Shown here piece after piece: positions 7,865 to 14,744 of a stretch of DNA of 14,765 bases (position 1 is the first letter of the stretch; every line of letters starts with the position of its first letter). The notes below the pieces were generated by a model that saw only the letters and a list, made by a program, of their open reading frames with translations, was not told where the DNA came from and searched no databases. Origin of the DNA: Treponema sp. (lineage in GTDB: Bacteria > Spirochaetota > Spirochaetia > Treponematales > Rectinemataceae). Both the position numbers and the translations under genes were made by a program. Location: positions 1-14,765 of the forward strand of contig JAFIHQ010000023.1 in NCBI GenBank assembly GCA_017849315.1. The letters run 5' to 3'.

Positions 7865-7921
7865 ATGAAACTTTATGGAATTGAACATGGAATCGAACGT
7901 ACAAGGAGAATTCTAAATTGA
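7865..7921 (+). CDS. Possible 18-codon ORF overlapping the hslV start
   Basis: In the xerC-hslV gap an ATG at 7865 opens MKLYGIEHGIERTRRILN, ending in TGA at 7919-7921. It has its own ribosome-site candidate, AAGGA at 7852-7856, 8 nt before the ATG. Its stop overlaps the hslV TTG start (TTGA, 7918-7921), the arrangement used for translational coupling, and the hslV Shine-Dalgarno lies inside it. I do not recognise the peptide. It could be a coupling leader that supports initiation at the weak TTG codon, or a chance frame; an ORF this short is expected by chance fairly often. Confidence 0.3.
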   Translation: MKLYGIEHGIERTRRILN

Positions 7922-8538
7922 AAATACGGTCTACGACAGTTTTAGTCGTCCGCAAAGACGGACATGTGGCTATGGCCGGGGACGGCCAGGTAACGATGGG
8001 CGAAACAGTAATGAAAAGCAATGCCCGCAAAGTGAGAAAGATCAGCGAAGGTAAAGTGCTCTGCGGCTTTGCAGGAGCCACTGCCGACGCTTTTACGCTT
8101 TTTGAGCACTTTGAAACCAAACTCAAAGAGTACGACAACGATCTGACGCGCGCGGCGGTCGAGCTCGCCAAAGATTGGCGCACCGATCGTGTGCTTCGCA
8201 AACTGGAAGCCATGTTGCTCGTGGCAGACGCGAAAAAATCTCTGATTCTTTCCGGCAGCGGGGATGTGGTCGACCCGGCCGAGGACGCGGTGGCTATTGG
8301 TTCTGGCGGCCCCTACGCTTACGCCGCCGCGCTTGCCTATCTGGAATCCGCGCGCATTGCAGAAGAAAAAATGGCTTCTGCTTCTAGCGCAGACTCACCT
8401 GTGCAAGGCACTGACGTCGCAAAGATTGGCGCTAAAGTTGAATTCCTTACTGCAGCAGATATTGCACGTAAGAGCCTCGAGATCGCGTCAGGGATCTGCA
8501 TCTACACAAACAACAGTATCGTGGTGGAGGAAATCTAA
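7918..8538 (+). CDS. hslV: ATP-dependent protease proteolytic subunit HslV (ClpQ)
   Basis: HslV is the threonine peptidase of the HslUV (ClpQY) complex: double hexameric rings degrade proteins unfolded by HslU. The only plausible start is TTG at 7918, with AAGGAG at 7903-7908; upstream in frame there is no other start codon before a TGA at 7882. The product is 206 aa, longer than the usual 174-181. Family motifs are TTVLVVRKDGHVAMAGDGQVT (6-26), KVRKI (38-42), CGFAGATADAFTLFEHFE (49-66), the block ending LRKLEAML (about 93-100), IGSGG (127-131) and ICIYTN (193-198). Alignment by eye puts the nucleophile at T6, so MKIRS would be a five-residue propeptide removed for activity. An Ala/Ser-rich insertion of about 30 residues (146-176) separates the last conserved blocks. 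The stop overlaps the hslU start by one base. Confidence 0.93.
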   Translation: MKIRSTTVLVVRKDGHVAMAGDGQVTMGETVMKSNARKVRKISEGKVLCGFAGATADAFTLFEHFETKLKEYDNDLTRAAVELAKDWRTDRVLRKLEAMLLVADAKKSLILSGSGDVVDPAEDAVAIGSGGPYAYAAALAYLESARIAEEKMASASSADSPVQGTDVAKIGAKVEFLTAADIARKSLEIASGICIYTNNSIVVEEI

Positions 8539-9911
8539 TGGCGCTTGAGCTAAAAGATTTGACGCCCAAAACAATAGTCCAGGAGCTCGATACATACATC
8601 ATCGGGCAGGCAGAAGCAAAAAAAGCTCTGGCCATTGCCCTTCGGAATCGCATGAGAAGACAGCGTCTGCCCGAAGATGTGCGGGCTGAAATTGCACCCA
8701 AGAACATCATCATGATCGGTCCCACAGGGGTGGGCAAGACAGAAATGGCAAAGCGGCTTGCTAAACTCTGTGGTGCGCCTTTTGTGAAAGTTGAGGCGAC
8801 CAAATATACAGAGGTCGGCTACGTAGGGCGCGACGTCGAGTCCATGATTCGCGATCTCATGGCTTCGGCTGTGGCCATGGTACGTTCGGAGATGCAGGTC
8901 GAGGTCGATGCAGAGGCCAAGCGCCGCGCGGAAGAGCGGCTTTTGGATCTTTTATTACCCGGGCTGCGGAAGGCGGATGAGCCTATCGGTCCTACCCAAG
9001 CTACTATTATAGAACCAGCGCGCTCTTCTTCAGCAGAAACCAGAGAGAAATTTCGAAAAATGCTTCATGAAGGCGCGCTTGATACTCGTGAAGTAGAGAT
9101 AACGGTGAATACACAAGGACCGGCGATCGGCATGTTTGCTGGTACCCAAATGGAAGATATGGGCGACGCTTTGAGCGGTATTGCAGGCATGTTTGGTGGC
9201 AGCAAAAAGAAAAAGACGGTCACTGTGGCAGAGGCCCTTCCAATTCTAGAAGATGAAGAGCTGGAGAAGCTGATAGACCCGGAAAAAGCGGCCCAGGAAG
9301 CCAAGCGGCGCGTTCAGGAAATTGGCATCATTTTCATCGATGAGATAGACAAGATCGCCAACAGGGAAGGCGGTGGTTCTTCCGGCATCGACGTCTCGCG
9401 CGAAGGGGTTCAGCGTGACCTTCTGCCGATAGTTGAGGGGACGACAGTCAATACCAAATGGGGACCAGTCGATACCACCCATATCCTGTTCATTGCCGCC
9501 GGAGCCTTTACGGTATCCAAGCCGCAAGACCTCATTCCTGAACTGCAAGGCAGATTCCCAATTCGTGTTGAACTTTCCGCCTTAAGCGCCGCCGATTTTG
9601 AGAGAATTTTGACAGAGCCAAAGAATGCGCTCGTTACTCAATATACGCAGCTGCTTGCGACAGAAGGGGTAGATTTGGAATTCACCAAAGAGGCTATTGC
9701 TCGCATTGCGCAAATAGCCGCCGCCGCCAACACTCAAACCGAAAACATTGGTGCACGTAGGCTGCAGACCGTTTTGGAGCGGCTCTTGGAAGAAATATCG
9801 TTTAACGCCGATGCCATGGCCGGCCAAAAGGTAGTCATAGATGTGGGCTACGTAAATCAGCGGTTCAGCAATTTTACTGAACATCAGGACTTGAGCAAAT
9901 ACATTCTTTGA
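8538..9911 (+). CDS. hslU: HslUV protease ATPase subunit HslU (ClpY)
   Basis: HslU is the hexameric AAA+ unfoldase that recognises substrates and threads them into HslV. It is 457 aa, close to the E. coli length (443). Domain order is normal: N-terminal LTPKTIVQELDTYIIGQ (8-24), Walker A GPTGVGKT (61-68), pore loop GYVGRD (94-99), an intermediate I-domain (about 105-240), Walker B IIFIDEID (264-271, D268/E269), a conserved block following at SREGVQRDLLPIVEG (287-301), and sensor-2 GARRL (405-409). The C-terminus DLSKYIL matches the HslU tail that inserts into HslV pockets and activates it, so an active pair is expected. The ATG overlaps the hslV stop (TAATG), with GGAGG at 8526-8530. The sigma factor gene follows 13 nt downstream. 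Confidence 0.97.
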   Translation: MALELKDLTPKTIVQELDTYIIGQAEAKKALAIALRNRMRRQRLPEDVRAEIAPKNIIMIGPTGVGKTEMAKRLAKLCGAPFVKVEATKYTEVGYVGRDVESMIRDLMASAVAMVRSEMQVEVDAEAKRRAEERLLDLLLPGLRKADEPIGPTQATIIEPARSSSAETREKFRKMLHEGALDTREVEITVNTQGPAIGMFAGTQMEDMGDALSGIAGMFGGSKKKKTVTVAEALPILEDEELEKLIDPEKAAQEAKRRVQEIGIIFIDEIDKIANREGGGSSGIDVSREGVQRDLLPIVEGTTVNTKWGPVDTTHILFIAAGAFTVSKPQDLIPELQGRFPIRVELSALSAADFERILTEPKNALVTQYTQLLATEGVDLEFTKEAIARIAQIAAAANTQTENIGARRLQTVLERLLEEISFNADAMAGQKVVIDVGYVNQRFSNFTEHQDLSKYIL

Positions 9912-9924
9912 CGGGAGAGACAAC

Positions 9925-10737
9925 ATGCGGGCACTCGAGTATCGCAAGGACAGAATCGAAGACTTAACTGCAGGAGACGAAGAAGAACTCTGGCGGAAGT
10001 ATCAAAAATCTCGCGATACTCGAATTCGGGACAAGCTCGTGGAACAATACTCGCCACTTGTAAAATATGTGGCAGGCAAAGTCTCCGCAAACCTGCCGGC
10101 CTCGGTGGAATATGACGACCTCGTCGGCTATGGCATCTTTGGACTCTTCGATGCCATAGAAAAGTACGATCCAGACAAAAATGTCAAGTTTAAAACCTAT
10201 GCCGTCACCCGGATACGGGGGGCCATTTACGATCATTTGCGGGAAATGGATTGGGTGCCACGGTCTATCCGGCAGAAAGCCAAGGACGTGGAAGAGGCTG
10301 TCATGGTCTTGGAAAGCAAACTTGGTCGCCCTGCGACGGACGCGGAAATAGCAGCGGTACTCGGGCTATCTGAGCAGGATTTCTCACACCTCATGAGCAA
10401 GATATCGAGCACGGCCATACTTTCGCTCAACGATGTCTGGAACGCTGGCAACGACAACGAAAAGACGAGTATAGGAGAAACTATAGAGTCTCCCCACGGC
10501 CTTAATCCAGACTCCTCAGTGGAACGGGAAGAAATCCGCAGGGTGATAGTTCAAGCCATCAATGAGTTGCCGGAAAAAGAAAAAAAAGTGCTTGTCCTTT
10601 ACTATTATGAGGATCTTACTTTGCGCGAAATAGGCCAGATCCTGGAGGTGACCGAGTCCAGAATAAGTCAGCTTCACACAAAGGCCATAATCCGCCTCAA
10701 AGCCAAGCTCACAAGTTACCGCAAGGGCATTTTTTGA
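9925..10737 (+). CDS. Sigma-28 family RNA polymerase sigma factor (FliA/WhiG type)
   Basis: This is an alternative sigma factor of the group-3 FliA/SigD/WhiG class, which in motile bacteria directs late flagellar and chemotaxis genes. The 270-aa product lacks region 1. Region 2 covers about 40-112 (YSPLVKYVAGKV, YDDLVGYGIFGLFDAIEKYD, FKTYAVTRIRGAIYDHLREMDWVPR), and the GLFDAI and RGAI...DWVPRS wording is characteristic of the class. Region 3 is about 113-165 (GRPATDAEIAAVLGLS) and region 4 about 210-262, with helix-turn-helix LTLREIGQILEVTESRISQ (231-249). Ribosome site GGGAG is at 9913-9917. It is the last gene of the plus-strand train, 13 nt after hslU, with no flagellar structural gene in the window. 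Whether it is the true FliA orthologue or a WhiG-like paralogue cannot be settled here, so no symbol is given. Confidence 0.92.
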   Translation: MRALEYRKDRIEDLTAGDEEELWRKYQKSRDTRIRDKLVEQYSPLVKYVAGKVSANLPASVEYDDLVGYGIFGLFDAIEKYDPDKNVKFKTYAVTRIRGAIYDHLREMDWVPRSIRQKAKDVEEAVMVLESKLGRPATDAEIAAVLGLSEQDFSHLMSKISSTAILSLNDVWNAGNDNEKTSIGETIESPHGLNPDSSVEREEIRRVIVQAINELPEKEKKVLVLYYYEDLTLREIGQILEVTESRISQLHTKAIIRLKAKLTSYRKGIF

Positions 10738-10787
10738 GTTTGATCTGCTATTCCCGCACCAACTTGAATTATTGCCTATGGCACGTC

Positions 10788-10799
10788 TGGCATATGCCA
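10788..10799. other. 12-bp perfect palindrome in the convergent junction
   Basis: TGGCATATGCCA lies in the 66-bp space between the convergent sigma factor and response-regulator genes. It is a perfect inverted repeat with no spacer and is not followed by a T-run on either strand, so it does not look like an intrinsic terminator. Overlapping TGGCA/TGCCA copies nearby (10779-10783, 10807-10811) allow alternative weak hairpins. It could be a protein-binding half-site pair or chance. Confidence 0.35.
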
Positions 10800-10803
10800 C
10801 GCT

Positions 10804-12210
10804 TTATGGCAGGCTCGCCTGATCGGTGGTGCTCTCCACCTTTGGCAGCTCCGGTTTTTCCGCCACCTCGATACCATATTGCTCGATCTTCTGATAGAGC
10901 GTTTTCCTGCCTATTCTTAGAACCTCTGCCGTTTTTGTTTTATTCCCGCCGAGCGCCGCAAGCGTTTCTGTAATGATGATCTTTTCTGCTTCTTCTAAAG
11001 AACAGAAAGCCGGAATATGGATCTCTTTTTTCTCTTGAGCCGAACGAGGTCCAGGAGGAAGATCGTCCAACGTTATCAACTTTCCAGATGCCATCACTAC
11101 GGCGCTTTCAATGCAATTTCTAAGCTCGCGGACGTTGCCTGGCCAGTCGTAAGCGTAAAGCGCCTGCTTGGCACGTTGGTCAAAACCCTCTATAGGTTTA
11201 CCATTTTCCTGAGAGAATTCGTGCAAAAACGTTGCGGCGAGTAATGGGATATCCTCACGGCGTTCCCGGAGTGCAGGCACGTGGATATTGACGACGTTGA
11301 GTCGATAATAGAGATCTTCCCTAAACCGGCCGGCCGCGATCTCCGCTTTTAGGTCGCGATTCGTAGCCGCAATCAGCCTCACATCGACCTCAATCGTCGT
11401 TTCACCACCAACCCGTTCAAATTTCTTCTCTTGCAAAACCCTCAAGATCTTGATCTGGACATTCTGATTAATCTCTCCAATCTCGTCCAGGAAGAGGCTC
11501 CCGGTGTCGGCGAGCTCAAAGCGGCCGCGCTGTCGTGTTTGTGCACCCGTAAATGCGCCTTTTTCGTGGCCAAACAGCTCGCTTTCCAAAAGACTTTCCG
11601 CCAGCGCAGCACAATGAACTTTGATAAACGGTTTGTCACGTCGTGGCGACAGGTTGTGGATCGCATCAGCTACCAGCTCCTTGCCCGCTCCTGATTCCCC
11701 CGTTATAAGTACGCTCGCCTTGGTGGGTGCCACCTTACGTATCATGTCGAATACCTTGCGCATGGCGGGGCTCTTGCCGATGATCGAGCTAATTCTTTGC
11801 TGTGCTTCTACTTCTTCACGCAGTTCCTCGTTCTTTATGGAAAGCTGCCGCATTTCCAAAGCATTCTTAGTCAGTTTTAAGAGATGCTCCAGATTGAGCG
11901 GCTTGGTGATGAACTCCAATGCTCCCTGTTGCATTGCCTTGACTGCGTCGGCGATATCCCCATGAGCGGTAATGATGATTACCGGTACATTTGGCCAATT
12001 CTGCTTTACATAGTGCAAAAGTTCCATGCCGGAAATATGGGGCATCTTTAGGTCGGTTATGACAAGGTCGACATAATTCTCTTCGAGCATCTTCATGGCA
12101 GTCTGGCCATCCCCGGCGGTCAAGGCTTTGTAACCCTCCATTTGAAAGGCTTCGGCAAGGCCATCTCGGATGTTCTTTTCGTCGTCGACAATCAGAAGGG
12201 TAAACTGCAT
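10804..12210 (-). CDS. NtrC/AtoC-family sigma-54-dependent response regulator
   Basis: A 468-aa three-domain activator of sigma-54 RNA polymerase. The receiver domain (1-120) has acidic pocket D9/D10, phospho-acceptor D53 (ITDLKMP), T81 and K103. The AAA+ domain (about 142-375) has Walker A GESGAGKE (171-178), the sigma-54 contact loop GAFTGA (218-223), Walker B SLFLDEIGE with D242/E243, and RLIAATNRDL (278-287) near sensor 1. The Fis-type helix-turn-helix lies at about 410-445 (GGNKTKTAEVLRIGRKTLYQKI). All core residues for phosphorylation, ATP hydrolysis and sigma-54 contact are present. ATG at 12210 follows the kinase stop by 9 nt, with AGGAGA inside the kinase end (12216-12221). The cognate kinase is the gene just upstream. 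Domain layout is AtoC/NtrC/ZraR-like; the target genes cannot be read from this window. Confidence 0.95.
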   Translation of the reverse strand: MQFTLLIVDDEKNIRDGLAEAFQMEGYKALTAGDGQTAMKMLEENYVDLVITDLKMPHISGMELLHYVKQNWPNVPVIIITAHGDIADAVKAMQQGALEFITKPLNLEHLLKLTKNALEMRQLSIKNEELREEVEAQQRISSIIGKSPAMRKVFDMIRKVAPTKASVLITGESGAGKELVADAIHNLSPRRDKPFIKVHCAALAESLLESELFGHEKGAFTGAQTRQRGRFELADTGSLFLDEIGEINQNVQIKILRVLQEKKFERVGGETTIEVDVRLIAATNRDLKAEIAAGRFREDLYYRLNVVNIHVPALRERREDIPLLAATFLHEFSQENGKPIEGFDQRAKQALYAYDWPGNVRELRNCIESAVVMASGKLITLDDLPPGPRSAQEKKEIHIPAFCSLEEAEKIIITETLAALGGNKTKTAEVLRIGRKTLYQKIEQYGIEVAEKPELPKVESTTDQASLP

Positions 12211-12219
12211 GTATTTCTC

Positions 12220-13428
12220 CTATTGTTCCTTGTGTGAGCCGGCAAGAGGTGCGGTTGCTTCCAGTGTTGGAAGCGATTTTTTCTCCTGTTGTGGAATTGG
12301 CAAATGAATCGTAAAGGTGGATCCTTTCCCTTCCTTCGACTCGACGGTGATATCTCCGGAATGTTCTTTTATGATCTTGAATGTTATGGTGAGTCCCAGC
12401 CCTGTACCATTCTTCTTCGTAGTAAAGTATGGTTCAAAGATCTTAGACAGTTGGCTTTCCGGAATACCAACGCCAGTATCGGACACCGAGATCTGCACTT
12501 CTTCGTTGACGACACGAACCCCAAAAGTCAACGTACCACCATTGGGCATGGCGGCTATTGCGTTTTGCGCAAGATTGAGAATGGCTTGTTTAATTTGCCT
12601 CTTGTCCATTAATAAGTCAGGAATATCCTTGGCAATGTCAAGGTTCACGGTCACACTGTTTTTTCCCGCCTCGTATTTGACTAGCTCCACTACTTCCCTA
12701 ACGATAGTTCCAGGGTTATCCTTCATGAGGGTGATATCGACCGGGCGCACCGCAAAAAGGAAATCTACAACGATCTGCTTAAGGCGCTCCATCTCTTCCG
12801 TGACAATATTGAGGTGTTTTTGAATTCCGGGGACATCCGGAGGGTCTTTGGCTGTCAACAGTCTTTCGATAAGCTGGATATGGATCGAGATTGAGCCAAG
12901 TGGGTTGTTTATTTCGTGGGCCACGCCTGCTGCCAGGGTTGTGAGCGCTGCAAGGCTTTCCGCGCGGCGCAGTTGCGATTCTTTTTTGCGTTTTTCGGTT
13001 ATGTCCTCAATATGGATAATAGTGCCGGAAATTTTGTCGCTTCTGTCGCCGGACAAAAGGGCGGAAAGGCTAATTGAGATAATCCTTGTGCTGCCACTGC
13101 CTTCCAGCGCAAATTCCTTACCGAGGATTGTTTCCTCCGAAGTCAAAGCCCAACAGAAAAAATCCTTGAGTTCCTCGTCGGCGATTGCCATCCAAAAAGG
13201 ATCGGTGTCATTTACGGTTGGAGAAATTTTCAGAATTCGCTCTGCAGAACGATTCACAAAGATAGCGACATTGTCCAAATTACAAACGACAATTCCGTCA
13301 AACATGGACTGCAGTGCAGCCTCCAGGAGCGTATTGTCTCGGACTAAGGTGTTGGCGATATCGCGGAGCTGCTCGTTGGTAAGCTTATCTGCGCGCGAAA
13401 TCGCCTTTTCATAGAAAGAGCCTTTCAT
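12220..13428 (-). CDS. Soluble PAS-domain histidine kinase (NtrB/AtoS-like)
   Basis: A 402-aa sensor kinase, probable partner of the sigma-54 activator downstream. An N-terminal helix (about 5-40) leads to a PAS domain (about 38-145: MFDGIVVCNLDNVAIFVNRSAERIL ... GTIIHIEDITEKRKKE). The HisKA dimerisation domain carries H171 in AAGVAHEINNPLGS, and the catalytic domain has N289 (NLAQNAIAAM), DTGVG (317-321), FEPYFTTK (331-338) and GTGLGL (341-346). No signal peptide or transmembrane segment is seen, so it should sense a cytoplasmic cue. The chosen ATG (13428-13426) overlaps the holB stop as ATGA, with GGGGAA just upstream; a longer in-frame reading from 13455 adds nine residues (MYTCFWGSY) and would lie inside holB. 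The PAS ligand is unknown. Confidence 0.93.
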   Translation of the reverse strand: MKGSFYEKAISRADKLTNEQLRDIANTLVRDNTLLEAALQSMFDGIVVCNLDNVAIFVNRSAERILKISPTVNDTDPFWMAIADEELKDFFCWALTSEETILGKEFALEGSGSTRIISISLSALLSGDRSDKISGTIIHIEDITEKRKKESQLRRAESLAALTTLAAGVAHEINNPLGSISIHIQLIERLLTAKDPPDVPGIQKHLNIVTEEMERLKQIVVDFLFAVRPVDITLMKDNPGTIVREVVELVKYEAGKNSVTVNLDIAKDIPDLLMDKRQIKQAILNLAQNAIAAMPNGGTLTFGVRVVNEEVQISVSDTGVGIPESQLSKIFEPYFTTKKNGTGLGLTITFKIIKEHSGDITVESKEGKGSTFTIHLPIPQQEKKSLPTLEATAPLAGSHKEQ

Positions 13429-14744
13429 GTAACTTCCCCAAAAACATGTATACAAGAATCCACGAGAACCTTAAGCAAAAGTTCCGGATTGCGGTTATAG
13501 GTGGTAGCTTCTTTAGACGCATCCCGCACAAGGTAAGACCATCTGTCCACAAGTGCAAGCAATAAAGGGTTTTCGCCAGAATCAGCGAGTAACCCGGCAA
13601 AGCAAGAAAGCATGGCTTGCAACAGCTGGACAAAGGACCCTGAAAAGGCCTTGTCTTTGCTGCCAAAGCTGCCAGTTTGGACGATTATTTGGTCTATACA
13701 TTCTTGGATACTGATTTTGGCGTCAAGCGCCGCCTCCACCAGGGCAAGCGAAGTGCCGGGCGCTGGATTCTTTGAGCCCTTTTCTGTGAGTTTGGTACTG
13801 TTCGTGGCAGCGTCACAATTGGCCAAGATGAGACCAGTTAGAAGTTCGGCGTGCTTCCTCGCAGCAGAACTCGAATAGGGACGTTTTGCATCAAAAAACT
13901 CCTGCAAGGTTTCTGGGGCAGCCTGAGGATCATTTTTAAAGACACGTCTCACAATGAGCTTGGTCGTGGCTTCATCTCGAGGTTTAAAGTGTAAAACCCG
14001 TGAGCGGGAAACGATGGTAGACATCATGGACGCACGCCGCGTGGTCAGCAAAATGAATCTTGTAGACTCGGGAGGTTCCTCCAGAATCTTGAGCATCGCA
14101 TTGCGTGCCGAGTCCTGCATCCTTTCGGCATTCTCCAGTATTACCGTTTTGCGTCTTCCTAAAGGTTTGAGTTGAGCCCAAGTTTCCATGTTACGGATCA
14201 TAAAAACTGGAGGGAGTTCCGGCGCTAAACCTTCAAGGGACAGGCTGCCCTCGCAAAGTGCATCGATCAGCTTTGTTCTGGCGGGGTCTATGGTGGAAGC
14301 TTCTTCAAGTGTAGCGAGTTCTTCTTCGATCGATTGGACCAAAGGCGCTGCTTTTGATAGCTTCGATTCTTCGCCTTCCCATAAGACTGGTGAAAACCGG
14401 GCAAGCAGTTTTCGGATCGATCTGACGAAAAAGAAGAGGGAAGACGAACTTGGGTCCCGCAAGACCAGGTCCTTGGCAACGAGAATCTCTTCTGGGTGGT
14501 TGCGTTTGCCAAGAATCAGAAGATCGGGATGTACCAAAGAACGATGACGGATGCAATCCGAACAATCGCAGTCCCACGCTGCGGACCGTGTACATGACAT
14601 GACCCTGGCTGTCTCCAGGGCTGCAGTCATTTTGCCAGACATGGGCGGGCCAGCAAAAAGGTAGACAGGCGGGACTTCGTCTTGCTCAAGTGAACGAGTA
14701 AGACTCGATTTGATTTCGTCCTGTCCCAATAAGTTTTCAAACAT
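13425..14744 (-). CDS. holB: DNA polymerase III delta'-like clamp-loader subunit
   Basis: Delta' is the stator of the clamp loader that opens the sliding clamp. The 439-aa product starts MFENLLGQDEIKSSL, typical of the DnaX/HolB family. The P-loop GPPMSGKMT (32-40) is degenerate: the expected third glycine is M35 and the residue after K38 is Met, not Ser/Thr. Cysteines C51, C59, C61 and C64 suggest the delta'-type zinc module. The region VILENAERMQDSARNAMLKILEEPPESTRFILLTT (201-235) is the family hallmark, and SRSR (246-249) replaces the SRC motif. An extra segment of about 95 residues (roughly 82-178) lies between the HPDLLILG strand and that block, explaining the length (E. coli delta' is 334 aa). 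ATG at 14744 follows GGGAAG (14751-14756). A divergent DnaX is less likely given the P-loop and absence of a long C-terminal tail. Confidence 0.85.
   Translation of the reverse strand: MFENLLGQDEIKSSLTRSLEQDEVPPVYLFAGPPMSGKMTAALETARVMSCTRSAAWDCDCSDCIRHRSLVHPDLLILGKRNHPEEILVAKDLVLRDPSSSSLFFFVRSIRKLLARFSPVLWEGEESKLSKAAPLVQSIEEELATLEEASTIDPARTKLIDALCEGSLSLEGLAPELPPVFMIRNMETWAQLKPLGRRKTVILENAERMQDSARNAMLKILEEPPESTRFILLTTRRASMMSTIVSRSRVLHFKPRDEATTKLIVRRVFKNDPQAAPETLQEFFDAKRPYSSSAARKHAELLTGLILANCDAATNSTKLTEKGSKNPAPGTSLALVEAALDAKISIQECIDQIIVQTGSFGSKDKAFSGSFVQLLQAMLSCFAGLLADSGENPLLLALVDRWSYLVRDASKEATTYNRNPELLLKVLVDSCIHVFGEVT

Noticed and set aside
10779..10794. Sigma-54-like TGGCACG...GGCAT in the convergent junction
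   Set aside because: The GG-to-GC distance is two bases too short for a -24/-12 promoter and it would drive antisense transcription into the regulator gene.
12317..12823. 168-aa plus-strand frame opposite the histidine kinase
   Set aside because: It lies entirely antisense to conserved HATPase and HisKA motifs and has no recognisable domain.
13429..13455. Nine-residue N-terminal extension of the histidine kinase
   Set aside because: It would start inside holB without a good ribosome site, while the ATG at 13428 overlaps the holB stop as ATGA, a common coupling layout.
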